Positions 1 to 9,477 of a stretch of 64,000 bases of DNA are shown here, piece after piece. A program made the translations under genes and the position numbers. The notes below the pieces were generated by a model. The model searched no databases, had not been told where the DNA came from, and was given only the letters and a program-made list of their open reading frames with translations. The stretch's first letter is position 1; the number at the start of each line of letters is the position of its first letter. Origin of the DNA: Lysobacterales bacterium (GTDB lineage: Bacteria; Pseudomonadota; Gammaproteobacteria; Xanthomonadales; SZUA-5); contig JALHRS010000005.1 in the NCBI GenBank assembly GCA_022841325.1, forward strand, positions 1 to 64,000, read 5' to 3'.

Positions 1-52
1 CCGGAAGCGTGATGTTGAAAGTGGTAGCGTTTGCAGCGAGGGTCGTGGACAT
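1..52 (-). CDS. 5' end of an unidentified protein (partial)
   Basis: Only the first 17 codons lie inside the window, on the minus strand, reading MSTTLAANATTFNITLP before the window edge. The start is supported by a good ribosome-binding site (AAGGAG about 8 bases upstream of the ATG). It would be divergently transcribed from the cyclic-di-GMP gene that begins at 428. The fragment is too short to name a family. It is called on the start signal and open frame alone. Confidence 0.5.
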   Translation of the reverse strand, partial: MSTTLAANATTFNITLP

Positions 53-427
53 CAGCGTAGCTCCTTCAGGTTTAGGCACCGCAGAGGATCTCGCGTCCAC
101 GGCCCTCATGGCATCTACGTCATCGCTCCGACGCCGCCGTCGGTCAGTAGCCTGTCCTGGATTGCTTCGTCGCTGCGCTCCTCGCAATGACGCATCAAGT
201 CACGACTGGGTTGAAGATGAGTCGTGCGCTGCAGGATGGCGGGAAGGGACGGTTGCCTGTTTCGAACCCACCACTTGAATTGACATAATACACATTAGGC
301 GCAGTTTTGTAGCAGACTCTGCGGTGCGGCGATCGGCAGGAAACACGCCACCACACAGACAGCGATTCTCCCCGAGGCCATTTGCGGCTACGCTTAGCGT
401 AATCGGTAGAGATCGAGGACCAGGGGG
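53..427. other. intergenic region with one REP-like half element
   Basis: This 375-base stretch separates two divergently oriented genes and should hold both promoters. It contains one half of the CATTGCGA-type palindromic repeat at 156-193, which recurs complete at 51848-51944 and 54650-54734. Short open frames run across it, but none has a convincing ribosome-binding site or recognisable product. No clear sigma-70 promoter could be fixed by eye. Confidence 0.6.
156..193. repeat. REP-like repeat, CATTGCGA family, single arm
   Basis: The segment running from CCTGGATTGCTTCG to GCAATGACGC matches, almost base for base, the right arm of the complete palindromes at 51848-51944 and 54650-54734. 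Only one arm is clear here; an eroded partner may lie just upstream around 115-135. It is intergenic like the other copies. Confidence 0.8.
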
Positions 428-3022
428 ATGGACCGTGTCCTGTTGATCGAGGCATCGGCGACGCGCCGTCGGGCGCTGTCGTCCATGCTCGCGCAGAAAG
501 GCTTCGAGGTGGCGATCATCGCTACCTACGCCGAAGGCTTGTCCACACTGAGCAGCATCGAGCCCGAAGCCTATGCCGCCATGGTCGTGAGCTGGCCCGA
601 GTACTCGGATCATCGCGCCGATGATGTCTTTGCCTTGCTGCGCGCGCGCGACTGGGTGGCGCTGCCGGTGCTGGTCATGGCCGACTCCACCGACGCTGGC
701 GCCGTGAACTGGCTGATGAAGCGGCCGAGTACGGCGCTGCTGCTCTGGTCTGATTATTCCGACGCACCCGATGCGCTGAACAAGTTGATCCATCCGATAC
801 AACGGGCGCCGGCGACCGATGACCGTTCCGACAGCAGCCAGTTGCGCGTGCTGTTCGTCGACGATTCGCCGACGGTCCGGATCGCTTTCAAACGCCTGCT
901 GGCAGCCGAGGGCTATCAGGTCGATACCGCAGTCAGCGCCGAGGATGGCCTGGTCAAGGCCCAGGCCAGGGACTACGACATCGCCATCGTCGACTACTTC
1001 ATGCCGGGTGACAACGGCGCCATGCTGGTCAAGAAACTGCGCGATGCGCCCGAGACCGCCAGCATCCTTGCGGCCATCATCACCGGCACCTACTCCGATC
1101 GCGTGATCACCGAATCGCTGGGCGCCGGGGCTGTGGAATGCATGTTCAAGTCCGAAGCCCGCGAGTTGTTTCTGGCGCGCATGCGCTCGCTGTCGCGCAC
1201 GGTGCTCGACCGCAAGGCCATCGACAACGAGCGGCGCCGTCTGCAGGGCATTCTCACCTCGGTGGGTGAAGGCGTTTACGGGGTCGATTCCAGAGGTGTC
1301 ATCCAGTTCATCAACCCGGCTGCGCTGGATATCCTGGGCTACTCGCACGAGGTCGATTTTGTCGGCGAGATGGCCGCCGATCGCTTCCACTACGCCTTTG
1401 AAGACAAGACCCGGATTCCACGGCAGGCCTGCTTCCTCAGCCAGTGCTACGAGAACGGCAATCAGGTCAGCGGCTGGCAGACGGTGTTCTGGCATGAAAG
1501 CGGCCGCTCGGTCCCGGTCGAATGCACGGTGTATCCGCTCGATATCGACGGCAAGCGCGAAGGCGCCGTGGTGGCTTTCCGCGATGTCTCGCAGCGCCGC
1601 CTGCTGGAGGAAGAACTGCGCTGGCAGGCCAGTCACGATGCGCTGACCAAACTGCACAACCGCGCCCATTTCGAGCAGCAACTGCAACAGGAAGTGGCCA
1701 GGCTGCGGCGTTCGGATCAGTCGAGCCTGCTGCTGTTCGTCGACGTGGACCGCTTCAAGTACATCAATGACACGCTCGGCCATGCCGCCGGCGATCAGTT
1801 GCTGGTGGAAGCCAGCCATCGCTTGCGCAATCGTCTGCGGGTGAACGATACCCTCGCCCGCATGGGCGGCGACGAATATGCGCTGATCCTGCGCAATTCC
1901 CATCAGGATCCGGAGATTGTCGCCGACGAGTTTCGCAAGGCCTTGTCCGGGCAGCTGTTTTCCTATGGCGACAAGCACTATCGGCTCTCCGCCAGCATTG
2001 GCGTGGCGGTACTCGACCGGCATGTGATGTCGCCGTCCGAAGCCATGGCCAATGCCGACATCGCCTGCCATATCGCCAAGAACCATGGCCGCAACCAGGT
2101 CCATGTGTATTCCTACGACACCGATCAGCGCGCCTCGATGGACGTCGAACTGAACTGGTCGGCGCGGCTGGAGGAAGCGATTCGCGACAATTTGTTCGTG
2201 CTCTGTTTCCAGCCCATTCTGCCGCTGCCCAGCGTAGATCTGAAGGATCTGCCGGACGCCGAGGGCGAGCTGTGGATGCGCCATTTTCAAGGGCCAAAGC
2301 CGCGTCGCATCTATTACGAAGTGCTGCTGCGCATGCGCGGACCCAGTGGCGAACTGGTGGCGCCCAACGCCTTTCTGCCCACCGCCGAGCGTTACAACAT
2401 GATGCTCGACATCGACCGCTGGGTGATACATCACGCGCTCAAGGCGCTGCGTGAAAGCCAGGTGGCCGATCCGGATCATCTGGTGGGTCTGTCGATCAAT
2501 CTCTCGGCGCAGTCGCTGGGTGCCAACGGCATTGGTCGCTATGTCATGGACAAGCTGGTGGAGTTCAATGTCGACCCCTCGCTGGTGACTTTCGAGATCA
2601 CCGAAACCAAGGCCGTGACCAATCTCGATGCCGCGCGCGAACTGATCCAGCAATTGCGCGGACTGGGATGCCGTTTTGCCCTCGACGATTTCGGCTGCGG
2701 ATTCTCGTCGTTCACCCACCTCAAGCATCTGGATGTGGATTTCCTCAAGATCGATGGCGCGTTCATCCAGGGCCTGCTCGAAGATCCGGTCGATCGTGCC
2801 GTGATCGCCGCCATCAACGATATCGCCCATTCGGTCGGCAAGCGCACCGTGGCCGAATACGTGGATCGTCCCGACGTGCTCTCTGCCCTGCTCGCCTGCG
2901 GCGTGGATTTCATTCAGGGTTACTACGTCGGTCGCCCGACCAGGGATCTGCGAGCGGGTTATCTGCGCGCGCGTAGCGTCAGACATGAACGTGCCCTGCC
3001 CCCATTGGCCGCCACTGGATGA
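428..3022 (+). CDS. REC-REC-PAS-GGDEF-EAL cyclic-di-GMP signalling protein
   Basis: This 864-residue protein should make and/or break cyclic-di-GMP in the cytoplasm. Order of domains: a receiver-like domain (1-120) with no acidic pocket or phosphoacceptor Asp; a canonical receiver (139-255) with VDD near 144 and phosphoacceptor D189; a PAS domain (about 270-390); a GGDEF domain (about 400-560) with signature GGDEY at 480-484 and an inhibitory I-site RxxD at 471-474, exactly five residues upstream; and an EAL domain (about 585-850). The EAL domain reads EVL at 631-633 but keeps the ExLxR pattern, N691, DDFG at 753-756, KID at 774-776, E810 and QGY at 830-832. A loop of about 25 extra residues (600-626) sits between QPI and the EVL motif. 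Both activities may be intact; direction of flux cannot be read from sequence. The stop overlaps the sbcB start by 4 bases (ATGA). Confidence 0.9.
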   Translation: MDRVLLIEASATRRRALSSMLAQKGFEVAIIATYAEGLSTLSSIEPEAYAAMVVSWPEYSDHRADDVFALLRARDWVALPVLVMADSTDAGAVNWLMKRPSTALLLWSDYSDAPDALNKLIHPIQRAPATDDRSDSSQLRVLFVDDSPTVRIAFKRLLAAEGYQVDTAVSAEDGLVKAQARDYDIAIVDYFMPGDNGAMLVKKLRDAPETASILAAIITGTYSDRVITESLGAGAVECMFKSEARELFLARMRSLSRTVLDRKAIDNERRRLQGILTSVGEGVYGVDSRGVIQFINPAALDILGYSHEVDFVGEMAADRFHYAFEDKTRIPRQACFLSQCYENGNQVSGWQTVFWHESGRSVPVECTVYPLDIDGKREGAVVAFRDVSQRRLLEEELRWQASHDALTKLHNRAHFEQQLQQEVARLRRSDQSSLLLFVDVDRFKYINDTLGHAAGDQLLVEASHRLRNRLRVNDTLARMGGDEYALILRNSHQDPEIVADEFRKALSGQLFSYGDKHYRLSASIGVAVLDRHVMSPSEAMANADIACHIAKNHGRNQVHVYSYDTDQRASMDVELNWSARLEEAIRDNLFVLCFQPILPLPSVDLKDLPDAEGELWMRHFQGPKPRRIYYEVLLRMRGPSGELVAPNAFLPTAERYNMMLDIDRWVIHHALKALRESQVADPDHLVGLSINLSAQSLGANGIGRYVMDKLVEFNVDPSLVTFEITETKAVTNLDAARELIQQLRGLGCRFALDDFGCGFSSFTHLKHLDVDFLKIDGAFIQGLLEDPVDRAVIAAINDIAHSVGKRTVAEYVDRPDVLSALLACGVDFIQGYYVGRPTRDLRAGYLRARSVRHERALPPLAATG

Positions 3023-4455
3023 CGGCCGCGACAACGCCGAGTTTTCTCTGGCACGACTACGAGACCTTCGGGGCCAATGTGCGGGTGGATCGCCCGGCAG
3101 AATTTGCCTGCTGGCGCACCAACGAGGCTTTCGAGCCCATCGCCGAGCCGGTGGCCTTCCGCTGCCGGCCGACACTGGACTATCTGCCGCAGCCGGAGGC
3201 CTGTGTCATCACCGGTATCGGCCCCGAGAGCGCCTGGCGTGAGGGCCTGCCGGAACCGGAGTTCGCCGAGCGCGTGCTGGCCGAAATGGGTACACCGCAA
3301 ACCTGTGTGCTGGGTTACAACAGCATGCGTTTCGATGACGAGATCACCCGCTATCTGTTCTGGCGCAATTTCATCGACCCCTATGAACGCGAATGGGCAC
3401 GCGGCAACTCGAGATTCGACCTGATCGATCTCGCCCGTGCCGCCCAGGCCCTGCGGCCGCAGGGTATTCATTGGCCGCGGCGCGAGGATGGTCATCCGAG
3501 CTTCAAACTGAGTGATCTGAGTGCGGCCAATGCCCTGCCCCATCGGCATGCACACGCAGCTCTGTCCGATGTGGAGGCGACACTGGCGCTGGCCAGACTG
3601 CTTCGCGCTTCGCAGCCCCGGCTGATGAGCTTCGCCCTGGGGCTGAGGCGCAAGGCGCGAGTGCTGGAACTGCTCGACTGGCGAGCACGCAAGCCCGTGA
3701 TCCATGTATCGCAACGTTTTCCGGCCGAACGTGGCTGCCTGGCCCAGGTGGTTCCCATCGCCATGCATCCGAGTCAGAGCGGCAAGGTGATCGTGGTCGA
3801 CGCCAGTCAGGAGCCGACGCCGCTGCTGGAATGGAGCGCCGAAAAGCTGGCGGAGATGTTGCTGACGCCGGCCAGCGATCCAGACCGCGTAGCCCTGGGT
3901 CTCAAGGTCGTGCACGCCAACCGAGCGCCCTTTCTGGCGCCCTTGTCGGTGCTGGAGGGCGTGGACCTTGGACGTATCGCTTTTGATCGTGAGCGCGTGG
4001 ATCTGCACACGCGCAGGCTGCAGGATGCGGCGGGGCTGGACCAGAAACTGCAGCAGATCTATGCCCTGCTCGATCGCGGCGAACGTCCGGCGCTGGACCC
4101 CGACGAAGCCTTGTATGCGGGTTTCGTTGCCGACGGTGACCGCGCTCTCTGCACGCGCTGGCGCGGCGAGCGGGCTGATGGGCTGGATGCGCTGTCGAGG
4201 AAGTTCACTGATCAGCGACTGCAGACGCTGGCATTCCGCTATCGGGCACGACACCACGAGGACAGCCTTTCCGAACCGGAGCGCAAGCTCTGGCGGCGGC
4301 ATTGCCGGGATCGACTGGACGGCCAGGCCGGAACTCTGGCTCCATATCTGTCCGCTGTCCGTGGAATCTCGGCGCAACATCCCGAATTGGCGAGCGAGCT
4401 GACCCAGTGGGGGCAGCGACTCTGCGAACACGCGCAGATCCCCTGGCCGCAGTAG
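3019..4455 (+). CDS. sbcB: exodeoxyribonuclease I
   Basis: ExoI degrades single-stranded DNA 3' to 5' and acts in recombination and mismatch repair. The 478-residue length matches the family (about 475). The N-terminal DEDDh exonuclease domain shows motif I as HDYETFG (D13, E15), a central GYNSMRFDDE segment, and the HAALSDVEAT motif carrying the catalytic His and last Asp. The C-terminal half is the usual SH3-like/helical extension. The ATG lies in the ATGA overlap with the upstream cyclic-di-GMP gene, so the two are probably cotranscribed. It converges with galU, leaving only 18 bases between them. Confidence 0.95.
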   Translation: MTAATTPSFLWHDYETFGANVRVDRPAEFACWRTNEAFEPIAEPVAFRCRPTLDYLPQPEACVITGIGPESAWREGLPEPEFAERVLAEMGTPQTCVLGYNSMRFDDEITRYLFWRNFIDPYEREWARGNSRFDLIDLARAAQALRPQGIHWPRREDGHPSFKLSDLSAANALPHRHAHAALSDVEATLALARLLRASQPRLMSFALGLRRKARVLELLDWRARKPVIHVSQRFPAERGCLAQVVPIAMHPSQSGKVIVVDASQEPTPLLEWSAEKLAEMLLTPASDPDRVALGLKVVHANRAPFLAPLSVLEGVDLGRIAFDRERVDLHTRRLQDAAGLDQKLQQIYALLDRGERPALDPDEALYAGFVADGDRALCTRWRGERADGLDALSRKFTDQRLQTLAFRYRARHHEDSLSEPERKLWRRHCRDRLDGQAGTLAPYLSAVRGISAQHPELASELTQWGQRLCEHAQIPWPQ

Positions 4456-4473
4456 CACCGTGCAGCGCTGAAC

Positions 4474-5367
4474 TCAGTCGCTGGTGGCACCCTCGTGCAG
4501 TTCGGCCAGCAAGCGGCGCATGTCATCGCCGATCTCGGCATCGTCCAGCGCCAGTTTCAGCGTGGCGTGGACATAACCGAATTTGGTGCCACAGTCATAG
4601 CGCACGCCCTCGAAGCGGTAGGCGCAGACCGATTGCTCACCCAACAGCGCGGCGATCGCATCGGTGAGCTGGATTTCGCCGCCGGCACCGGGACGGGTCT
4701 GTTCGAGCAGTTCGAAAATCCGGGTGTCGAGGACATAGCGTCCGACCACGGCGAGATTCGACGGGGCCACATCGGGCCGCGGCTTCTCGACGATGCTGTC
4801 GATGCGCATCAGGCCCTGCGACAGTTCCGTGCCCGAGACGATGCCGTACTTGCCGGTGTCCTTCCAGTCCACCGGTTCCACGGCAATCACGCTGCCACCC
4901 TGACGTGCCTGCACGGCCGCCATCTGCGCCAGCGCCCCCGGACCCTGACGATTGATGATGAAGTCATCCGGCAGAATCACGCCGAAAGCGCCCGAGGCCA
5001 CCGCTGGCTGGGCGCACAGCACCGCATGCCCCAGACCGCGCGCTTCCGATTGCAGCACAAAGACCGGGCGCACATGCGAAGGCAGCACGTCGTGAACGAT
5101 CTGCAGCAGTTCCAGCTTGTTGCTGCGTTCCAGGCGCTGCTCCAGCTCGAAAGCCTGGTCGTAGTGATCACTGATGGCGCGCTTGTTGCGATTCACCACG
5201 AACACCAGCGTATCGGCGCCGGCTTCCACAGCCTCGTCCGAAGCCCACTGGATCAGCGGCTTGTCCATCACTGGCAGCATTTCCTTGGGCACCACCTTGG
5301 TCGCCGGCAGGAAACGGGTACCCAGACCCGCGACCGGAAACACCACCGTCTTCAATCGCTCAGACAT
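4474..5367 (-). CDS. galU: UTP--glucose-1-phosphate uridylyltransferase
   Basis: GalU makes UDP-glucose from UTP and glucose-1-phosphate, feeding LPS core, exopolysaccharide and osmoprotectant synthesis. At 297 residues it has the expected size. The N-terminal nucleotide-binding loop reads FPVAGLGTRFLPATK and is followed by KEMLPVMDKP; the central LPDDF and later VEKP segments are typical of bacterial GalU. It starts 15 bases after the stop of the WbpM-like gene with AAGGGGG as ribosome-binding site, so it is likely the last gene of that polysaccharide transcript. Confidence 0.95.
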   Translation of the reverse strand: MSERLKTVVFPVAGLGTRFLPATKVVPKEMLPVMDKPLIQWASDEAVEAGADTLVFVVNRNKRAISDHYDQAFELEQRLERSNKLELLQIVHDVLPSHVRPVFVLQSEARGLGHAVLCAQPAVASGAFGVILPDDFIINRQGPGALAQMAAVQARQGGSVIAVEPVDWKDTGKYGIVSGTELSQGLMRIDSIVEKPRPDVAPSNLAVVGRYVLDTRIFELLEQTRPGAGGEIQLTDAIAALLGEQSVCAYRFEGVRYDCGTKFGYVHATLKLALDDAEIGDDMRRLLAELHEGATSD

Positions 5368-5382
5368 TCAACAGCCCCCTTG

Positions 5383-7272
5383 TCAGGCTCGCCGCAGCGG
5401 CAGCACATTCTCGTCTTCGGACGATACTCGACCGGAGAATTCCGGCACAAAGCGGTTCAGGATCTCGCGCAACTCGTCGACGCCATAACGCCGCACGGCG
5501 GCATCGCCCTGATGCAGGGCCTGGGTCAGTTCGTCGAGATTGACCGCGCGATGTTGCGCCAGAAAGATCTTCTGGTGACGGGTCTGCTGGTAGCTCTCAT
5601 GTTCGTGGAACAACTCCTCGAACAGCTTCTCGCCCTCGCGCAGACCGGTGTATACGATCTGGATGTCCTGTCCTGGCAGCTTTCCGGCCAGGCGGATCAT
5701 CTGCTCGGCCAGATAGCGGATCTGGATCGGCTCACCCATGTCCAGCGCAAAGATCTCACCGCCCTGCCCCAGCGTGGCCGCCTGCAGGATCAGCTGGCAG
5801 GCCTCGGGGATGGTCATGAAGTAGCGGCTGATCTCCGGATGCGTGACCGTCACCGGCCCGCCCTGACGAATCTGCTCGCGGAACAGTGGCACCACGCTGC
5901 CGGCGGAATCCAGCACATTGCCAAAACGCACCGTCAGGTAACAGGTGCGCGAGCGCTTGGCCAGGTTCTGGCAGAAGATCTCGGCGATGCGCTTGGTCGC
6001 GCCCATGACATTGGCCGGATTGACCGCCTTGTCGGTGGAGATCAGCACGAAGGTCTCGACGCCGGCCTCATCTGCGGCCAGCGCGATCGCCCGAGTACCG
6101 AGCACATTGTTGCGGAAGGCTTCCCGCAACTGCTGCTGCAGCAGCGGCACGTGCTTGTAGGCGGCAGCGTGAAAGACCACCTGCGGGCGCAGCGTCTCCA
6201 GCACATGCCTGCAGGTGGCGGGATCGCAGACATCGCCCAGCGCAGCGTCCAGCTCCATATCCGGGAACTCGCGCCGAAGTTGCCGCTCGATCTGATACAG
6301 GTTGTATTCGGACTGTTCCAGGATGCCCAGCGCCGAAGCGCCGAGGCGCGCCACCTGGCGGCACAGCTCGGCACCAATGGAGCCACCGCCGCCGGTGACC
6401 AGCACGCGTTTGCCCGACAGGGCCTGACGGATGGCCGTCCAGTCCAGTTGCACCGGTTCGCGACCGAGCAGATCCTCGATGGCGACTTCCTTGAGTTCAT
6501 TGAAGGCCGAGCGTCCGGCGACCACATCCTGCAGCCGCGGAACGGTTCGGAACGGCAAGCCGGTCTCTTCGCACAGCTCGACGACCCGGCGCATCTCGGC
6601 CGTGGTGGCGCTGGGCATGGCGATCAACAGCATGTCTGCGGCCACTTCACGAGCCAGATCGCGCAACTCCTCGATGCGGCCCAGCACCGGCACGCCGTGG
6701 ACCCGGGCACCGCGCAGCAATCGGTTGTCGTCCAGGAAGCCGACCGGCAGGTACTGCCCTTCGGCGCGCAGATCCCGCACCAGCATCTCGCCGGCGCGCT
6801 CGGCGCCCAGCACCAGCACGCGCTTGCGCGAGCTGCGCTCATAGAAATCGAGCCGACTGTCCTTCCAGAACCGGTAGGCCAGACGCGGCAAGCCTAGCAG
6901 CACCGACATCAGCACCGGGTACAGAACCAGGACGCTGCGCGGCACATTCCCCAGGCGATCGTAGAGGAACAGCGCCAGGCCCACGGTGAGCGCACCGAGA
7001 ATCGAGCCACGGACGATATTCCACAGATCCGGCAGGCTGGCGAAGCGCCACAGCCCCTTGTACAGGCCGGTCCACCAGAAAATGCTGCCCTGAATGCTCA
7101 GCACCAGCAGCACTTCGGTCAGCGTCAGCACGCTGAAGGAGCTGTCGGTCTCGAAACTGAGCCGTATCGACTTGGCCATATACCAGGCGATCAGAATCAT
7201 CGCCAGATCGTGCGCCACCACCGCGCTGCGAGGGTGGATAAGGGCGACAAAGGCACGCAAGGCCCGGCTCAT
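5383..7272 (-). CDS. membrane-bound nucleotide-sugar 4,6-dehydratase/epimerase (WbpM/CapD type)
   Basis: Proteins of this family convert UDP-GlcNAc to a 4-keto-6-deoxy sugar, an early step toward O-antigen or capsule sugars such as QuiNAc or FucNAc. The 629-residue chain has four N-terminal membrane segments (about residues 20-130), a first Rossmann domain (RVLVLGAERAGE) and a second SDR domain (RVLVTGGGGSIGAEL). The catalytic region reads STDKAVNPANVMGATKR, giving the TDK and MxxxK pattern typical of WbpM-type enzymes instead of YxxxK. The ATG overlaps the stop of the WecA-like gene by 4 bases. Exact substrate and product are inferred from the family only. Confidence 0.88.
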   Translation of the reverse strand: MSRALRAFVALIHPRSAVVAHDLAMILIAWYMAKSIRLSFETDSSFSVLTLTEVLLVLSIQGSIFWWTGLYKGLWRFASLPDLWNIVRGSILGALTVGLALFLYDRLGNVPRSVLVLYPVLMSVLLGLPRLAYRFWKDSRLDFYERSSRKRVLVLGAERAGEMLVRDLRAEGQYLPVGFLDDNRLLRGARVHGVPVLGRIEELRDLAREVAADMLLIAMPSATTAEMRRVVELCEETGLPFRTVPRLQDVVAGRSAFNELKEVAIEDLLGREPVQLDWTAIRQALSGKRVLVTGGGGSIGAELCRQVARLGASALGILEQSEYNLYQIERQLRREFPDMELDAALGDVCDPATCRHVLETLRPQVVFHAAAYKHVPLLQQQLREAFRNNVLGTRAIALAADEAGVETFVLISTDKAVNPANVMGATKRIAEIFCQNLAKRSRTCYLTVRFGNVLDSAGSVVPLFREQIRQGGPVTVTHPEISRYFMTIPEACQLILQAATLGQGGEIFALDMGEPIQIRYLAEQMIRLAGKLPGQDIQIVYTGLREGEKLFEELFHEHESYQQTRHQKIFLAQHRAVNLDELTQALHQGDAAVRRYGVDELREILNRFVPEFSGRVSSEDENVLPLRRA

Positions 7273-8294
7273 GCGCGCGCCCTCGCCCTGCGCAAGGCGT
7301 AATCACGCCCGATGCGCCAGAGCACGGCGCCTGACAGATAGACAACAACGGCAGCAATCAGCATGGGCAAGGGTCGCAAAGGGCCGATGAGCAGTACCAG
7401 GGCCGCAATTCCGGTGCTGAAGCCCAGATAGCTCAGAGTGGTCCGGGGGTGGCTCCAGCCAGAACGCGTAAGCCATTGATACAGATGCTCGCGGTGCGCA
7501 GTGTACCATCGGCGCGGGGGCCGTCGAAGCATCCGCCAGGCCAGCGTCAGTCCGGTATCGAGAAATACCGCGGCTGCCAGCAGCGCCGTCGCCGGCAACA
7601 TGGGCCCACTCTCGGCGACGGGCATCAGGGCCAGCGCGGCAACGAGGTATCCCAGACTGGCGCTGCCGACATCACCCATGAAGGCCCGGGCAGCTGGAAA
7701 GTTGAAGGGCACGAAGGCACACACGGCACCGGCCATCACCGCTGCAAACCAGGCGGCCGGATAGTCGCCAGCCTGCCAGGCCAGTGCGGCGACTCCCGTC
7801 GCCACCAGCACTGCCTGGAGGGCGGCCATGCCATTGATGCCATCCATGAAATTCCAGAAGTTGATGGCCGGAATGATCAGGATCAGCGGGAGCATCAGCA
7901 CCAGAGCCAGCGGCAGTTGCGCAGCCAGCCCCGGCCAGGCACCCAGAATCAGCAGCGTAGCCGCCAGGGCATGCGCCAGCAGTCGCGGCCACACCGGCAG
8001 ACCGCGGCGATCGTCCAGCCAGCTGATCAGGGCAACCAGGCTCAGGCCCGCAGCACCGCCGAGGGCCCAGCGACCGAGCGGATGCTGCAGCCCCAAGACC
8101 AGCCCCAGGCCGGACCAGACCGCGATGACGACGAGGACGAATCCCAGGCCAGCACCGCGTACCGTGGGCGCTGTATGCATGCGCCGGACTCCGGGCTGAT
8201 CATGCATGGCTGCGCCTTGCGCGTAGGCCAGTGCCAGACGGGTCATGACCCAGGCTGCGGCGGCAGCGAACAGCGCGGCAAATACGGCGCTCAA
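7269..8294 (-). CDS. MraY/WecA-family glycosyl-1-phosphate transferase (WbpL-like)
   Basis: This integral membrane enzyme should transfer a sugar-1-phosphate to undecaprenyl phosphate, starting O-antigen or related glycan synthesis. The 341 residues are mostly hydrophobic (about ten segments). Family motifs are visible: SWLDDRRGLP on a cytoplasmic loop, NFWNFMDGINGMA, and HREHLYQWL near the C-terminus. The open frame extends upstream into lapB, so I chose TTG at 8294, seven bases after the lapB stop, which places the first residues in the first membrane helix; an ATG at 8246 would remove half of that helix. It overlaps the WbpM-like gene by 4 bases. Sugar specificity cannot be read from sequence. 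Confidence 0.85.
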   Translation of the reverse strand: MSAVFAALFAAAAAWVMTRLALAYAQGAAMHDQPGVRRMHTAPTVRGAGLGFVLVVIAVWSGLGLVLGLQHPLGRWALGGAAGLSLVALISWLDDRRGLPVWPRLLAHALAATLLILGAWPGLAAQLPLALVLMLPLILIIPAINFWNFMDGINGMAALQAVLVATGVAALAWQAGDYPAAWFAAVMAGAVCAFVPFNFPAARAFMGDVGSASLGYLVAALALMPVAESGPMLPATALLAAAVFLDTGLTLAWRMLRRPPRRWYTAHREHLYQWLTRSGWSHPRTTLSYLGFSTGIAALVLLIGPLRPLPMLIAAVVVYLSGAVLWRIGRDYALRRARARA

Positions 8295-8301
8295 GTGAGG
8301 G

Positions 8302-9471
8302 TCACTCGCCCGGTACGCCGTGTACCGGCTTGATGCTGCCCCAGCTCTTGCAGCTGGGACATTGCCAGTGCAGCGCGCGCGGACTGAACCCACAGCGGCT
8401 GCAGCGATAGCCGGCCTTGCGTTCCAGCAGACGGTGCAGCAATTCGCGAATGAGACCGATGGCCTCGGCGCGCTCGCCGGATTCGGAGGGGAAGGACAGG
8501 TCGACGACCTTGAGCACACCGCGCACGGATGGTCGCTGATGCAGGCGGTCGGCCAGGAAGCCCACGGCCTCGCTGCGGCCATCGCTGCGCTCGATCATGG
8601 CACTGCGCGCCAGCAAGGCGGCCACGCCACGGTCGCGCTGCATCATCAGGTCCAGAAAAGCCTGGGCGCGATCGCTGCGTCCCAGCTTCTCGTAGGTGGC
8701 CAGCAGCTCGCTGAGAATTTCCGACAGAAAGTCCGGATCGATCTCCGCGGCCTTCTCGAAATGCCGGATCGCGGCTTCATCGGCACCGTCAGCCAGCGCC
8801 AGTCGCCCCAGCAACATGTGTGCGCGCACGCAGCGGGGGTCCACGGCGACGGCCTCACGCGCCAACTTGCGGGATTCCTCGGGTTCGCCGCGGCCTCGTG
8901 CCTGTTCCGCCAGTTCGCAGTAGAACTGCGCGACCAGTGGCGTGGTGCCGTCGCCGGTCGCGGCGCGCAGGCGCTGCGCCATCTCGATGGCGCGGTTCCA
9001 GTCGCGTTCCTGCTGATAGATGGAAATCAGATGCCGCAGCGCGGCCGGCGCATGCTGGTCGATTGCCAGCAGATCGGTGTACAGGGCTTCGGCGCGGTCC
9101 AGCAGACCGGCACGCATGTAATCCTCGCCGAGCTCCAGCAAGGCGATGGTGCGCTGATCCGCGGAGAGCTTGGGACGGCTGTAGAGATCCTGATGCAGGC
9201 GGATGGCGCGATCGGTCTCGCCGCGCCGTCGAAACAGATTACCCAGGGCCAGTTGCGTCTCGAAGGTGTCACTGTCGAGCTCGGCGATCTTGAGGAAGAC
9301 CTCGAGTGCCTTGTCGGGCTGTTCGTTGAGCAGATAGTTGAGGCCGCTGAAATAGGTTTGGGAGAACTTGGAAAAACGCTCACCGCTGCTACGTTCGCTG
9401 CCGCGGCGCCCCACCAGATAGCCAGACCAGGCTGCAATCGGCAAGAGCAGCCACAGCACTTCCCAGCCCAT
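8302..9471 (-). CDS. lapB: lipopolysaccharide assembly protein B
   Basis: LapB (YciM) is an inner-membrane-anchored regulator that in E. coli works with FtsH to control LpxC turnover and so balances LPS with phospholipid. The 389-residue sequence has an N-terminal membrane anchor (about residues 4-20), a row of TPR-like helical repeats (about 40-320), and a C-terminal rubredoxin-like metal knuckle with two CxxC pairs (C357/C360 and C371/C374). It follows lapA by six bases, as in E. coli, and precedes the WecA-like gene. Confidence 0.94.
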   Translation of the reverse strand: MGWEVLWLLLPIAAWSGYLVGRRGSERSSGERFSKFSQTYFSGLNYLLNEQPDKALEVFLKIAELDSDTFETQLALGNLFRRRGETDRAIRLHQDLYSRPKLSADQRTIALLELGEDYMRAGLLDRAEALYTDLLAIDQHAPAALRHLISIYQQERDWNRAIEMAQRLRAATGDGTTPLVAQFYCELAEQARGRGEPEESRKLAREAVAVDPRCVRAHMLLGRLALADGADEAAIRHFEKAAEIDPDFLSEILSELLATYEKLGRSDRAQAFLDLMMQRDRGVAALLARSAMIERSDGRSEAVGFLADRLHQRPSVRGVLKVVDLSFPSESGERAEAIGLIRELLHRLLERKAGYRCSRCGFSPRALHWQCPSCKSWGSIKPVHGVPGE

Positions 9472-9477
9472 GATGGT

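Noticed and set aside
200-3175. 991-codon minus-strand open frame opposite the cyclic-di-GMP gene
   Set aside because: It is antisense to a well-supported multi-domain gene, has His/Gln-rich composition typical of reversed GC-rich codons, and no family features.
4495-6897. 800-codon plus-strand open frame across galU and the WbpM-like gene
   Set aside because: Antisense shadow of two recognised genes with no conserved domain.
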